The notes beneath the pieces are model-generated. The model saw only the letters and a list, made by a program, of their open reading frames with translations. It searched no databases and had not been told where the DNA came from. DNA of 64,000 bases from Nymphaea colorata (taxonomy: Eukaryota; Streptophyta; Magnoliopsida; Nymphaeales; Nymphaeaceae): positions 746,001 through 810,000 of the forward strand of contig NC_045141.1 in assembly GCF_008831285.2 (NCBI RefSeq), in the 5' to 3' direction. The stretch's first letter is position 1, and each line of letters opens with the position of its first letter. Both the position numbers and the translations under genes were made by a program. Shown here piece after piece: positions 44,265-57,345 of this stretch.

Positions 44265-46299
44265 GATATGTCAGTCTGTTTTCTTGTACATGCCGTAATC
44301 CTCTTGGGAAATGCTGTTAAGCTAGCTCGTTATGTTATATCTATAGTTCTTTGCACTGCCTATAAAGAGTGACATCCATGGGAATTGAATAGTGACTACC
44401 AAGATAAAATGCAAGATCCTTGTATAGTATCTTGGTTGGATTTTGCCTTCTGAATCCTGTTTTTAGAAACAATGGCATCGTGTAGCATATAAAGCAAATG
44501 TGTCGATTGAGCCCTAATATTTATTTGCATACCAATCTGGTAACTGAACAGAACAGATAGAGTAAAGCGCTTTTAACAATTTTCTTTCATTCTGTTCTAC
44601 GGACTGCTGTTAAGCTAGCAAGGTAGCCGAATTGTTCAAGAGCACTCTGAAATCGGGAAGTTATGGTCTCAAGATCAAAGCATATCATAAGCTCGTGCTA
44701 ATGCGAAGTGGTGCATATGGAGGGTGGTTTCAATTTCAAAATCATTATCTGCAGATGTGTTCAACGACAAAGAAATAAAACCACAGGATTATATTATTTC
44801 GTAAAATACAAATAATATTTCTTCTTGATTTCTGATTCTGTCTTCTTTTTATGCTCCCCATCGCTGCGTTGCTCTGTTTTTAACGTGTTCTATCAAAAAC
44901 AGGCAGAGGGAATCAATGAAATTTTCTGTCACAAGCTTCCATGATTTTCTTGAGATGATACCCGTGGTTGGCTGCTGTCGATGTTCTTTTCGCTGCAAGG
45001 GGGCAGGGTTACCCCATCCATTAATTGATTACCAAAAAGAATACCGAATGAAAGACTGTCCCTTCAGAAGGCTTTGACAAGATCAACCATAGGTTTTAAG
45101 TCGTTCATGGATAGATGCGGTATATTCCTGAGTTGTTCAATCTCAATATCCTTTCAGAAAATCACTGGACTAATTATGTACCCCAATTAAATACCAAAAA
45201 TATGCAATTGATGCACAAAAGTGATACTTTAATTTGATACACTAAAATAGGAAAACAATGATCTTTCGTGAAGTACATAAGGCCATTGAAAGATTGGTGC
45301 TCTCCATATCCTGCATATGGTGTGGTCTCGATTTATGCTTCTTCATTGACCTATGCATCCATGGGGAATAGTAATAATGATTATAACTTAATAAAAAATG
45401 AGCCAAATCATTATTTGTAACACAATTCTTGCTATTATCCACCATCCATTGAATCAGATGATTAATGTCATTCCAACCCCACAAGATGCTTTTCCATGAT
45501 CAGGAACACTGGGGCTTTACATGACACATCAACTTACTATCAGTCTTTAAATATTTGTATCGCACAAACAATGCCCACAACAATCTTGTTTTTCTTGCCT
45601 AGAAGATAAATAAGATCATGTGTGCTTTGTTTAGGAAATGCAAATTTCACCCCGAAACACTGCCTTCCTCTATAGGGTAACATAGGTGTTTTAGCTGATG
45701 ACGTGCTTTTTTTTTGTTCTTAATGTCAGCCTATAGAAAATGACAGCACAATCTTTCAACCATTACCATAACAGACCTGGGCAGTCAGAAAGCTATCATC
45801 TAGTAGTTGATGATCTGATTCAAAACATAACAATTAAATATAGTATATCAGAGTATGAGAGAATATTTTTTTTTTCATCCTGCTTTTCTCCACTTTCCCA
45901 ACAAGGCAGACACAATCTTTTAGGGTTCATTTTCTTCAAGAATAGAGAGAGGCATGGAGAGAGTCAACTCTCAACTGAGGGTTTTGGAAGTAAACTAAAC
46001 TCCACTTTCATTAACATAAAACAGGATGAATGTAGATTTCTGGTTATTCACGAGCATTCCAGCTTCACTTTCAAATTCTCTAAGGATATTTCTAACTTCT
46101 CACATTTTATTTTATAGCCCTACAAAAAATCATTTCATCTACGTGATAGATACCTAGAATATTTGACTAAACCCCTCTGAATTTAGGAATTTTGATTTTC
46201 CTATTGAGAACCGACCATTCGAGCCTACAAAAAAAAAAATTGAACCACAACTGTGAAAAGATAGAAGGAGAGGGGATCCCCCTGATGAAGCGCCCCATG
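44265..46299. other. No gene recognised
   Basis: This is the original downstream flank of the DUF26 gene. Open frames at 45242-45484 (reverse) and 45740-46117 (forward) show no recognisable domain. AT-rich throughout. Confidence 0.4.
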
Positions 46300-46319
46300 A
46301 CTTTAAAAAAAAAACTTCA

Positions 46320-46660
46320 TTTATTCCTTTAATAATGAGAGCATATGTCGTTTCTTCAAAATCATTACCTTAGAAACCCAATTATCACAAAAACCAAGGT
46401 GGTGTAGGGATTTCCTAATGAAGTTTCATTTAACTTTGTCCTATGCCTTTGACATATCAAGGTTCAGATGCATTGATTGGCTGTTATGGTTAACTAAGCT
46501 ATTAACCATCTAGTAGCATCCAAACCTATGCATGAATATGTTTATTAGGCAGAAATGCTCCTTGGTATTGATACTTTCATCCTTGAACCATCGGGGATCT
46601 TGATGTCATTGGAGAGTTTCTACTACATTATAGTCCTGCATTAAATGAGACGTTGTCTTG
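46320..46660 (-). pseudogene. LINE reverse transcriptase remnant
   Basis: Reverse-strand translation includes LNLDMSKA-DKVK-NFIRKSLHHLGF (dashes are stops), matching the plant LINE RT block KLDMSKAYDRVEWDFI..VLH.LGF, followed by DNWVSKVMI. Preceding sequence has weak matches to the region before it. Three or more stops mark it as dead. It is too short to judge whether it belongs with the LINE end at 10120. Confidence 0.65.
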
Positions 46661-47304
46661 CATCTTGAGCAAAATTTTATTTGTGCTTTTCATTCAACTC
46701 TTTGTGATCGGACATCATCATAATTGCCACACTCCAACTCCACCATTGGACAGAACGTGAAGGAATGTAGTATCTCCACACATATTCGAGCATGTCCTAT
46801 CTGCAGTTGAACCTCTGTGAAGGGATCGACTTCCGGTCATTCCACACAAATTCGAGCATATCCTCCTTGTCAGTTCCCTGGATCGAGGACCACCTCATGG
46901 TCTCCACCGGCATCTCTGGGATCATCATCCGGGGTGGGCGCCTTGCTTCCTCACAGTTGTTGCATCGTCTCCTAGAAGCATAGCCAGGGGAGAGAGAGAA
47001 ATGAAAGACCCTATGAAAGGAGCCCTAAAAAAAACCCTAGGAGAGCTTCTCCCTCCTAAAACCCTACTAGATTTCCTGCAGGATCAACTAAATTTAGACA
47101 AACATAATAGCAGCATACATAATACCCACAATTAATTAATAAGTGAAACTAAAATATAATTGCAATAATTCATATAGATGATAACTATTGCATGCATGCA
47201 TACTAACATTCATGCGAAACTGGTTACCTGTGTATGCAATTTTATAAGCCTGTTGAGTCGTCACTTTCTCCCTCTCTTGTTTCTCTTTTCTTTCATTTAC
47301 AACT
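46661..47304. other. No gene recognised
   Basis: A 30-base motif CACACA(A/T)ATTCGAGCATGTC-like occurs twice, at about 46777 and 46844. The open frame 46792-46983 spans it and has no recognised family. Confidence 0.35.
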
Positions 47305-47309
47305 TGAAC

Positions 47310-47455
47310 TCGACTTGTTTAACATTTCGAGTATACATTTGAACTCGAGCTCAACTCGTTTATAAACAAGTCGAGTTCGAGTTGAGCTTTAACGAGTGAG
47401 TTTGATCAAATCGAGTTCGAGCTGGCTCAACTTGTTGTGCAGCCCTAAGTGGACC
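47310..47455. mobile_element. Half copy of the hAT-like element of 12598
   Basis: The reverse complement of 12598-12750. It keeps one end (GTGCAGCCCTA at 47446) and the adjoining flank AAGTGGACCTC up to about 47510, which matches the left flank of the full copy. The other half is missing. Confidence 0.8.
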
Positions 47456-47607
47456 TCTCTTTTAGACATATAATATTAATCTACTTATTGATCCAGTCTT
47501 TTGTGATGCAAGGAGGGAAAGGGTGTGAGGTTTCAACCTCTTATCGAATTACCAAAAAAGGAAGAAAAGAAAAAGGAGAGCTTGTGTGAGAACTAGAAGT
47601 TAAATGA

Positions 47608-48202
47608 TTAGAATTTACCTTGCGGGCCCCTCTTTTATGATGATTAAGCTTCTCCATAGATTTACCTCTGCCTCCATGGATACGTCCAAGAAGATGCAGC
47701 CTTATTATCTTTTATGGAAAGCCTCTAATTGGTGGTGAGCAGTCGAATTTCTTCTGCTAGGGAACAACAGAAAATGAAACTCAGGAGATGTACACATACA
47801 GATGAACTGAGAAGATGTTTCCTCTTTAAATTCCAAAAATTCCTTCACTGAAGTGCAGTAATACTTTAAATTTTGAACCTTGAGGACTCGTTAGGCAAAC
47901 AAAACACTATGTAATTATTTCATCAATATAAATATGCACGAAACAGTCCTACATCAGCTTCTGCCCCTGCCTTCAGACCATAAGATGGAGAAACAGCCAA
48001 AATAAGCTGGCCGCCTTAGGAACAAGGCCTTAGAGGTGCAGGCAGCGACGGCATTCTTCTTTCCTTTGCCTCCAAGGTTCAGGATGAAGGGATTGAGAAA
48101 CAGCGTTGTGGACATATGAGGTAATTTGCATGAAGCATACCTTCAAAGATGTGAGCTATATCACACTTGCCGCCCATTTCTTTCCTTCTGCATATATGTC
48201 AT
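47608..48202. repeat. Inverted duplicate segment, partner of 8396-9155
   Basis: Reverse complement of the 8.4-9.2 kb segment, with numerous small differences and indels. Similarity stops at ATATGTCAT (48202), exactly where copia gag-leader sequence begins here and unrelated sequence begins in the partner. Confidence 0.85.
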
Positions 48203-48249
48203 CTGCTAACACACCTGAGCTATACTCCAACAAAATGCTGCAGACTCGT

Positions 48250-48488
48250 AGGAGCCAGTGCGAAGGAAGCATTGATGCAGTGAGGGCCGACGGCTGAGAA
48301 CCACCAGAACCGGTAGAAGAAGAACTTGAGGAGGCAGCCATTAGATCACATGCCGATACCAAACAGCAGCAAAAAAATGAAAGACACGAGTAATGGAATG
48401 GCTCGTGTACAAGGAAAAGTTCCCTAAGGAATTTGGTGAGGCAATATCAGGATGAGCTTTGTCCTTTTAAAAATAAGCTCTGATACCA
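48250..48488 (-). pseudogene. Copia leader and gag start, truncated
   Basis: On the reverse strand an exact primer binding site TGGTATCAGAGCT (48476-48488) is followed by a 130-base leader and an ATG at 48342 opening MAASSSSSSTGSGGSQPSAL, a typical low-complexity copia gag start. The frame runs into the inverted duplicate segment after about 30 residues, so the rest of the element is lost. The LTR would lie to the right of 48489. Confidence 0.65.
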
Positions 48489-48726
48489 TAATAGAGCAAG
48501 GGAGAAAAGGAAAGATAGGTAGGCGATACAAATTATAGAGCTTCGGTCATTTGACCTACATCCTCTTTCTCATACCATTTTTTCATGTATTTTGGAATGA
48601 GGTTCCATTTTCTATTATATGTTTACAGTTCTCAACGAGACACTTATTTTTCTTAAGAAATAATTTTCAACAGTGTATTTTCATTCAATTATGATTTTTC
48701 ATGAACGTTGGATTCATGCCCACTTG

Positions 48727-48771
<45 letters not shown>

Positions 48772-49249
48772 CTTTTTCCCTTTATTTCGTCCGATTATCT
48801 CATCCGGTGCTGGATTAGATACTCCTTCCATTTCTGAAAATCTGAATGTTAAGCATGTCTCAACACGAGGGAGATTCAACTGCGTGCATGCATTTGTGCA
48901 AGCAACAAAAATTAGTCTTTTAATATTTTAGAAATTTTTTATAATGGTCTGTACATTTTAATCTTTTAGTATTTGTATAATTCCTTTTTTGCCCTTTAAA
49001 AGTCTTCCTTAAAACAAACTTCATGTGCAAGAAATCTTGCAACTTGAACCAGCAACCAGCCACCTACTGTAATAGTTGGATGGTTGTAATTTAAATTTAA
49101 TAACTTACAAGCTAACTGCACTTTCTGATAGAGACGTGGAATAGATGGATCAATTTTTGTTATTAAAAACCATTTATCTGCTTTCAGTTTTAAGAAGGGG
49201 GTCCTTGTTATTTTCTTTGAACCCATGAACTATGCATGAATGGTTATTC
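48489..49249. other. Probable LTR remnant, CT microsatellite, no gene
   Basis: The first part is the LTR side of the primer binding site but its outer end is not defined. A CT microsatellite of about 20 units lies at about 48728-48770. Open frames across it are repeat artefacts. Confidence 0.45.
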
Positions 49250-50370
49250 TGAAACCAAGACAAACTTGGTCGAGCACGTGATGAGGTTTAGGCCACCTCT
49301 TGATCTACTGCAAGTGATATTTTGTTCATAAGCCTTCTTGCTTTTGTAGCTGCATTTTTTAATCAATACCCACAAGATCAGGTTACATGTACGGTCCATA
49401 GCCTTTAAGAAAATGACAAGTGCCCCCCCTGCCCCCTGCCCACTGGCTCCCTAGCCCACTTTGAGGGGTACTTGGCGTCTACAGGAGCTTGGCAGAAGCC
49501 TAGGCATATAACCAGCTTTGAATGTCCACCCATGTCATCGGTACTAGACTAAAGACATAAGAGAGATAGAACTTGTCAGTGAGGGAAACTGGGATGGGGA
49601 GCACATGAAGAAGGGGTTGAGAGTTTATTTCCTCTCTTAAGTGTAAAGTGTGTCGTAGGCCTCCTCATGAGCTTGTTGTTGCCAACTCCACCATCATCAA
49701 TGTCGTCGTTGTCTTCTCAAGAGATTTAGTGGAGAAAGTATGACTTAGCAATTTCCAACTTTCAGGAGGCTATGAAGCTCAAATGAAAGAACGTTAGGGC
49801 ATTCTGCCTCTTGGGATCTGTTATGGAAAATGAAAACGAATCCTTAAAGCTGTGTTATATTAACTTTGTTTTTTTACACCTATTGTAAAGCTGTAAAATT
49901 GAATCGTGGTATTCCTTGCCACGCATGTAAAATTCTATAGAAGGTTGAAGGCATGATTTTTTTGTGACAGAAAATATTCTTTTACGCCTGTAAAAAAAAT
50001 TGATTATGTACAGAAAGAGTATAAATATGTGAAAGGAAGAAGAGCACGATTCTCTATTCCATCCATTCCCAGCCTCCTTGGTTATGCCCTGTTGATTCCG
50101 TGGCAGCCCTGATTTTCTCTTGTGCGTCATCTGAAACTCACAAGATATTGCAAGGGGAGGAAAGGAGTGCCGGCGGACGAGGAGTGTTGGGCTTGTGATG
50201 ATGCGCAACAGGTTGATGCATTATTTTGAGGGCCAAAAAAGACATTGATGTATATTTGTATAGCCCTGCCTCCTCTTTTCCCAAAAGTTCTTCGCATGGC
50301 TAGATTTCTTTTGCACCGGCACAAATTGTTCCAAAAAAATGTCAAATTGGGTGCTTCAATTTTGTTGTTA
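49250..50370. repeat. Composite repeat, inverted copy of LTR A plus 30060-30650
   Basis: Read on the reverse strand: LTR type A (50370-49815, matching 20821-21400), then the segment starting GATCCCAAGAGGCAG that also follows LTR A at 30060. So the LTR A plus this flank is one repeated unit, and the copy at 29846 is truncated on its LTR side. Confidence 0.8.
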
Positions 50371-50974
50371 ATTCTGTTAGAGCTGTGCATTTTCCAATCA
50401 TTGTTCACCATGTGGCGTCAAATGGTGCAAGCATTCTGCTGTGTATTTTCCATCACCGGGAACAGATAAATATTTATACTTTCAAAAACATAACTTCTTT
50501 AATTGCTATATCAATATGTAATAACTCTCAAATTAGGCCGTCATGCTATCAACTACAGAACATGACAGCAAGTACAAATTAATACCGTTAGACATTATTG
50601 TACTAAATAACAATGAGTAATTTATATTATTGTATAATGGTATATGACTAATTTTCAACTGAGATCATACAATGTTATTTGACAAACAAAATCTACAACT
50701 ATCTTACCTCGTGTTAGAAACTACAAAGTCAAAGTGATTACAATTAAGAAAAGAGAAGTCAGCTTTGACATTACAATCACATGCCATCCATTTGTTAGTT
50801 AAAGCGATTACAGTTAATTAAGAAAATTCAACTTCTTCATATAAGCTGGATTTTCTTAGATTAGCAACAACACTGCGATCCTCTCTCCCTCTTTCATTGC
50901 AAAGTACCCATACAAAATTGAATAAGAGTTTTCCTTTCAGCTGGTGTTTCTATACAAGAAATAAAGTCATCAGC

Positions 50975-51061
50975 TCACGCCATGCTTATGATTCCATATT
51001 CAACTACCTTGCTTGGGCTGAAATACTTTGAGTGCCTTATATCCTCCTCAATCTTCTCTCC
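50975..51061 (-). pseudogene. ClpP/ClpR-like pseudo-exon, second copy
   Basis: Same 87 bases as 32303-32389 in inverse orientation, with the same terminal TGA. The shared stop shows the fragment was already dead before the segment was duplicated. Confidence 0.6.
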
Positions 51062-52424
51062 AGATTACCTATACGTCTTGCATAAAGAGTGACCTTTTAA
51101 AAAAACTTCAAGGTTTTTGGTTAGTATTTCTACAGTCTCCTATATGAAAAGTAAAACTAGATTATGTGATTAAAAGTTGAACCTTAGTGTAGGCTCAAAA
51201 CTTGAAGCGGGTTCACTAGATTACGACTTTGACCACAAAAGTAGTTAATTTTTTAGAGTTTTTCACTCAATAGTTAAAAAAATTTCCCCCACTTAGTGAA
51301 AATAGATCAAGTACTAAAAAAAAATCCACTATAAGGATTCAAAAATTAGATAGAAGAGGAGAGATATAAGGAAGTGGTCTGCACTACTATATAATACATA
51401 ACTAACAGAGAACAGAAGAAAGGGAAAACTAATATGACAAAAGGGTTTTGTACATCTTCAACTATTATATGTCCATTATCAAATAAAGAAGTCAGTTTTC
51501 TTACCAATTCATCCTTCACATTTTAAATTTGTTTCCTGGAAACAATATCAGTACCTTGATCTTAAAACCTTGCAATAGGTTGACAGAGATGAACCACTAC
51601 AAGTTCACGTTTCACAATCAACAGCAAGTTGCATGTGAGGCATGTATATCAATGGAACTAGAGAGCTCACAAGAGAAAGGGCCATAACTAGATTACCGAC
51701 TTTATCATGTATTGAAAAAGAATCCACATACAAATAGCAAAAACCTTGTTCTCAACATTCATGTAATTCATGAAAAAGAGAGAAACTTGAAAGGCACATG
51801 CAATTTTAATTCCATTTTTAATTTTTCTTTTATACTTATCGACTCTATATTGTATTGCAATAAAATATTCAAAAGAAATTAGTGTTGCTAGGCTCAATGC
51901 CTCTTGAATCTTCTCAACTCTTTCAAAAGAGTCGGTGATAACTCTTCAAATATCATATTAAGAACCAAAGATTCCTGTTATTAGTAATACAAACCATGTT
52001 CAGGAATTCATATCCCCAATAGATTCAAACTCCACTTTTACTTAAGGTGATTCATTCAATTAAAAACAATTTATCTATTTGATAATTGATTTCAGCATGT
52101 AGACATAAGAAACCAACATATTCTTATACCTTCCATTATCTTCAAGTTGATTTATCATTGCCCTGTAGTAATCACCATGTTTCTTCCACAACACTGTTCT
52201 GTAAGGGTCCTTTGGAGCTGTAGATGTAGAATCTTATGTGATGATGTTTGCTTCCATTTGATAGTGGAAATAATGTGTCACAAATGGCTGTGTAATGTCA
52301 TTTGAGATCTTCATCTCCCATATCTCTTGTCGTCATTTTCTATTTCCCTGTTGGCATTTAATTCCTCAAGCTTCCTGAGACCCATGGAGTTCATCGTTAT
52401 ATTAGTCTTTGGTCGGGAGGTTAT

Positions 52425-52750
52425 TAGGGATGTCAATGAATCAGATTCAGATCAAATACCAGATCAAGTTTTTTTAAATAAATGAGATATGAAAAAAAGA
52501 GAAATTTGATATCCAAATAAAAAATCAGGTTGGATTCGGTATTAAAAATCGGCTTTCTATTAAATTCAGATTCAGACTTAGCATCAAATAGATACCCAAT
52601 CAGATACCAGAAAAAAAAGATAATGGATATCTAAACCCAAATTTATAGATCTGGATCTAAATAATATATTTTATTCTACATTATTGTAAATTTATAAATC
52701 TGAATCCAAATTTGAATCCCCAATTTTAATTAATATCATCTGAATCTGAA
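52425..52750. mobile_element. AT-rich miniature element, inverted copy
   Basis: Begins TAGGGATGTCAA, the terminal repeat of the family, and corresponds base for base to 30964-30640. Confidence 0.75.
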
Positions 52751-53432
52751 ACCAATGCGAACTTGGTCAAGCACTTGACAAGGTTTAGGCCACCTCCAGA
52801 TCCACTGCAAGTGACATTTTGTTTAGGCCACCTCCAGCCAAATGTCATTGAAACGAAAAACTGTGGTGACTTAAACTAGTGACTTTCTTAATCGCGTGCA
52901 CTGTTTCTGGCTTCCAGTGGTTCAGGTAGCATTGCCAGCCTTCCACGATCCTCCAGAAGTCATCCCAGAACAGTTCGAGCAAGCATCGATCCGATCTCTA
53001 TGATTGGAGGATTCCCTGCATTCTGTAGAGTGGTTCTTCGGTGAACCTGCCCCTTTCACTACTGTTCATGATTCCAACCACCTTTTCCCGTCAAACTTCA
53101 TGAACAGCATCCCCAAAGGAAGGCGAACCTAACAAGCCAAGCTCGATCATTGAGGTAGCCTCTCACAGATGGAATCCTCGAATTTGTGGCTGCCCCTCTC
53201 TTGGTTTCAAGTTTTTTGGTGCCCTCTATTTCTTCACTCGCCGCCACCGGTGCCGACCCCCATTGGGCCCCAAAAGGCTCAAACAGCATCATCAGGCCGT
53301 GGTGACTCCTGCTAGACCGGTGACGTGATCAGAGCCAGCTAGAATATCCAGATTTCCATCGTCTTTCCTGTGGCATGTTTTTTTCTCCTATGCATGGGAA
53401 GTCGGGTATTGAGTCCTGAGCATTAAGGGGCA

Positions 53433-55310
53433 GTGATGGCCGACAAAGGAAAGAACAATGAGTCGGGAAATATCAATGGCCATGAAAATGCCCAAGTGAT
53501 ATTTGATCTCTTCTATTTGCATCATTCGGATAATTTTAGAAGTGGGTTAGTATCTCAACCACTTATCGGTGATAACTATGCAATCTGGAGTAGAGTCATG
53601 ATCGTGGCTCTATCAGCCAAAGAAAAGTTAGGATTTGTTGATGGGACTATCAAAGAGCCTAAAGAGGATGAACATAATTGTATGTTGTGAGTACCATGTA
53701 ACAATCTGGCTCTAGCATGGATTCTTAATTTAATTAATAAGGAGATTCATGCTAGGATCGCTTATGCTACCTCAGATCAAGTAATATGGGAGGAGTTAAA
53801 AGAAAGATATAATCAGAGTCTTGCACCAAGAGACTTTCAGCTACACAGTTCAATACATCGATTACAACAAGAGTCCATGTCTGTTACTACATATTATACA
53901 AAACATATTATATAAAAATCAAAGTGCTTTGGGAAGAATTAAATTACTACAATCCTGTGTCTGTGTTCATGTGGGGGCATAAAAATTTATTCAGATCAAA
54001 TCCAAAGAGAACGTGTAATTTAGTTCTTGAAGGGACTGAACGACTGATACGATGCTACTAGAGGACAGATTTTATTGCCTGATCCCTTATCCACAGTAAA
54101 CAAATTATATGCTCTAGTCTTGCAGGAGGAACAGCAATGTGAAGCAAGATTCACGCCGTCAGCCTCTCACACCACCTTGGCAATATCACACAATCATATT
54201 CCCTATGCAGCATCACTTGAACAAAGTTTCAAGTTTCAATGCAATAAAGAAGGACGTCAAAGACAACCAATTTGTAGCTATTGTCATAACATAGGTCATG
54301 TGAAAGATAAATGTTTCAAGTTGAATGGCTATCCTCGAGGACATCGATTCCATGATCCCAACTTTCGGCAACCACTAGCTGCAGCTGCCATTCACAATCA
54401 AAGGCCGGTGGACCTCCATGCAAGAGATGGTACTAGCTTCTCTGGCAGCAACGGTCAAACTTCCAAGGAAGTTTTACCTTCATTCACTATGGATGAGTAT
54501 CATAAACTCTTATCACTTGTTAGAACTTCGTCTGCCTCTATCAATTTCGCATGTAATATATCTTCATATAGTGTCTCCCATCTTCCTTGGATTATTGATT
54601 CTGGAGCAAGTCGGTGCATTTGTGCCGATAGCTCTCTACTTCAAAAACCAACCAGTTGCCGAGTACCTATAAACTTACCTAATAGACATACAATAACTAT
54701 CCATCAAACTAGTGATGTTAAACTACCACCATTCACTCTCAAAAATTCCTTGTATATTTTCTCTTTCAAAGTGAACCTACTCTCTGTGAGTCAATTGAGC
54801 AAGGCACTAAACTTTTAAATAACTTTCTTCCCTACTCATTGTGTCTTGCAGTACCTGAATGCGGGATTTCTATTGCTCTCTTATTTTGGCTCCCTCGACC
54901 AATGGTAACTTGACATTCAATGCAATGAAAGGCACATGTTACCCTCTTTCTAACTTACTTCACTTTCTTGTTAATCTCCTAAAAACCTATGAAGTGGCAG
55001 TTGGACATAGGGAGTGACGAGACACAATGAACTTAAAAGTTAGTGCACTAAAGGAAATAACACTTGGACAATGACCATTTTACCACAAGGAGTTAAGCCC
55101 ATCAGTTGCAAGTGAGTCTACAAAATCAAGTTCTGATCAGATGGTACTGTTGAGCGATACAAGGCACGCCTGGTCGCCAAAGGTTATTCCCAATAGGAAG
55201 GACTGGACTACAATGAGACATTTGTACCAACCGCAAAAATGGTAATTGTTCGAACTTTACTTTCAGTCGCTGTGGAAAATGATTGGTTATTATACCAAAT
55301 GGATGTAGGG
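53433..55310 (+). pseudogene. Copia element 3 copy: gag, protease, RT start
   Basis: Gag starts at the ATG at 53433 (MMADKGKNNESGN). A TGA follows at 53688 where arm one has TGG, then gag C-part and a long open frame at 54075-54818 with knuckle CSYCHNIGHVKDKCFKLNGY (about 54279-54340) and protease WIIDSGASRCICADSS (about 54590-54640). A stop after KALNF ends it. RT start KPISCK and QMDV follow near 55100-55305 with the integrase gap seen in arm one. Truncated by the inversion junction at 55341. Confidence 0.9.
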
Positions 55311-55341
55311 GGGAGAATCTGGTATGTAAATTACATAAATC

Positions 55342-56399
55342 CCTCTGCCTGGCTCATCTTATCCCATGATATTTGCCTGGCTCATCTTATCCCATGACAT
55401 TCGGTTGGCTCATCTTCTCCCACGATATTTGGCGGGCTCATCTTAACAGCTTCACTAACCAACTGAAAATCTTATCGTTAAGATGTCAAGATAAGAAGAT
55501 AAGAAGTGAATCTTAATTTTAACACTCCCCCTCAAACTAAGTGTAGATATTTCTTATGTTCAGTTTGGAAAGAAGATGATTAAATGCTTCCTTGCCTAGG
55601 GCCTTAGTGACTAAGTCTACCAGCTAATCTTTGCTCTTAATGTAACTGGTTCTCACTACAACTTGATTTATTTTTTCTCATACCACATGACAGTCTAAAT
55701 CTATATGTTTGGTACGCTCATGAAAAACTGGATTGGCTCCAATATGCATGGCAGCCTGACTTTTGGAGTATAGATTTGTCGGTTGTAGATGTCTCACACC
55801 TAGATCCGACAATAAGAATTTCAACCAAGTCACTTCACATACTGCATTTCCCAATGCCTTGTATTCTGCTTCTGCAAAGGAGTGAGATACTATGGGCTGT
55901 TTTCTTGTCTTTCATGAAATTGGAGAATCACCAAGAAGAACACAATAACTAGTTATGGACCTTCGTGTTTCTTGACACGCTACCCAATCATTTGAAGATT
56001 AGTTTGTGTGCTTAGGAGAATACCATCTTCGAGTCTGTGCTTTTGTTCTGCTAGAAATTCCATTGGCTTGGCACCAATTATACTTGTTTCGCTTAGAATG
56101 TTGAGAGCATACCTTTGCTACAAAACATAAATTACTGCACTTGAACAAGCAATTTCTAAACCCAAAAAATATTTAAGAGTACAGGTCCTTCACAAGAAAT
56201 TTCTGACATAAAAATTGCTTAAATTTGTCAATCAGCTCCTTGGTGTTGCCCGTAATAATAAGGCCATCCCCATGAACAAGAACAACAACAAAAAATTGGC
56301 CTTGTTCGTAAGTGAATAATGTGTGTTCGGCATTTGATTGACTGAATCCAAACTCCACCAGTGCCAACAACAATTTGTGAAACCAATTTCGAGGAGACT
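55342..56399 (-). pseudogene. Direct copy of 26145-27195: LTR B part, RNase H and RT
   Basis: Same orientation as in arm one, unlike the sequence to its left. Contains the 28-bp repeats of LTR B, the polypurine tract (CACTCCCCCTCAAAC at about 55524), RNase H debris and RT with FGFSQSNAEHTLFTYEQGQ; the YVDD site reads VHGDG here (about 56262-56276), a dead active site. Ends at GAGGAGACT, where unrelated DNA starts. Confidence 0.92.
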
Positions 56400-57001
56400 C
56401 ATTTTTTAAGAAATTATTTGTTTTAAATTTTTAATCGTGTCTCAGCATTAACCATTTTCTTGCTTTAAAACATTAAAACAATCAAATACCAATAATTTAA
56501 CAAATATGTCATGGTGTTATAAGAGAAATTATCGCTATAGTGAGAATATAATATACATGATGGGTATTATTGAATGCCTCAGAATGAGAACGTAAAGCAA
56601 ATTGTTGAGAGATCAGTGAGTCCTTATGGTCTCTTATTTGTCTAATATGTGGCCTATAGCTAGAGTATTTCTTCTTTTTCAACAAAACCTGATTAACTAA
56701 ATTTAAATTTGATTTCACAAGGTAGAGTAGCTAAATTGCATTTGATGTCCGTTTGTAAAAACCTATACAAAATTGACAATTTGCATTTCAATCTGTCCCC
56801 ACATATCAAGAAAGCCCCAAGCGGTGTAGCGTAGTTGTTCAGGGTGATGGGCCAACAAACGTTTACTGTTAGTTCATTCATTATGGCTGCAATTATTGGA
56901 GACTGCAAAAGATAGATGCGTGACGCTTTAGTTCACATGTGTACTGCTCTCCACCGAAAACTGAGTAAGAGGAAAAAGGGAAGGAGTTTCAACCTCTTCA
57001 G
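56400..57001. other. No gene seen
   Basis: AT-rich flank of the duplicated block; no recognisable repeat ends. Confidence 0.4.
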
Positions 57002-57345
57002 GGTATTCATATAAACTCAAGCAAAAAACCGAATATTGTGAAATGAATTTAATCCAAACCATCAATCAGTAAAGAAAACACGCTGACAAGAGCATCATTT
57101 TTATTACAATAGAGCAACGGTATTCGTATAAACTAAAGCAAGAAAAGGCAGTTGTCATATGAATTTAATCCATAATATCCACTAGTAAAAAAGAGAAAGT
57201 GACGAGAACATCACTTTCTTTATGATATAAAAGGTATTCATACAAACTAAAGCAAGAAAAAACAATTGTGAATGAATTTAATCCAAAGCATCCAGCAGTC
57301 ACAAAGACAGTGATAAGAGAATAATTTTATTTACTATAGACCAAA
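57002..57345. repeat. Tandem repeat of about 116 bp, three copies
   Basis: Units start with GGTATTC at 57002, 57119 and 57234. Each contains ATAAACTAAAGCAAGAAAA, GAATTTAATCCA and GTGA(C/T)AAGAG..ATCA blocks in the same order. Copies differ by substitutions and short indels. Confidence 0.88.

Larger units (their letters stand above)
50377..55341. repeat. Inverted copy of 27204-32982
   Basis: The reverse complement matches arm one from CAGCTCTAA (32982) to GCAGAGGGATTTATG (27204), mostly with single-base changes. It lacks arm-one positions of about 29788-30566 (here at about 52823) and about 70 bases of RT near 55305. It includes the ClpR-like pseudo-exon, the AT-rich miniature element and most of copia element 3. 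Confidence 0.93.

Noticed and set aside
45740-46117. 125-codon + strand open frame
   Set aside because: No recognisable domain or promoter, and it lies in AT-rich flank next to LINE debris; could be chance.
47020-47060. CCCTAAAA-like words suggesting telomeric repeats
   Set aside because: Only two or three imperfect units with irregular spacing; not a telomeric array.
48685-48931. Open frames encoding Arg-Glu or Leu-Ser runs
   Set aside because: They are translations of the CT microsatellite at 48728-48770 and have no support as genes.
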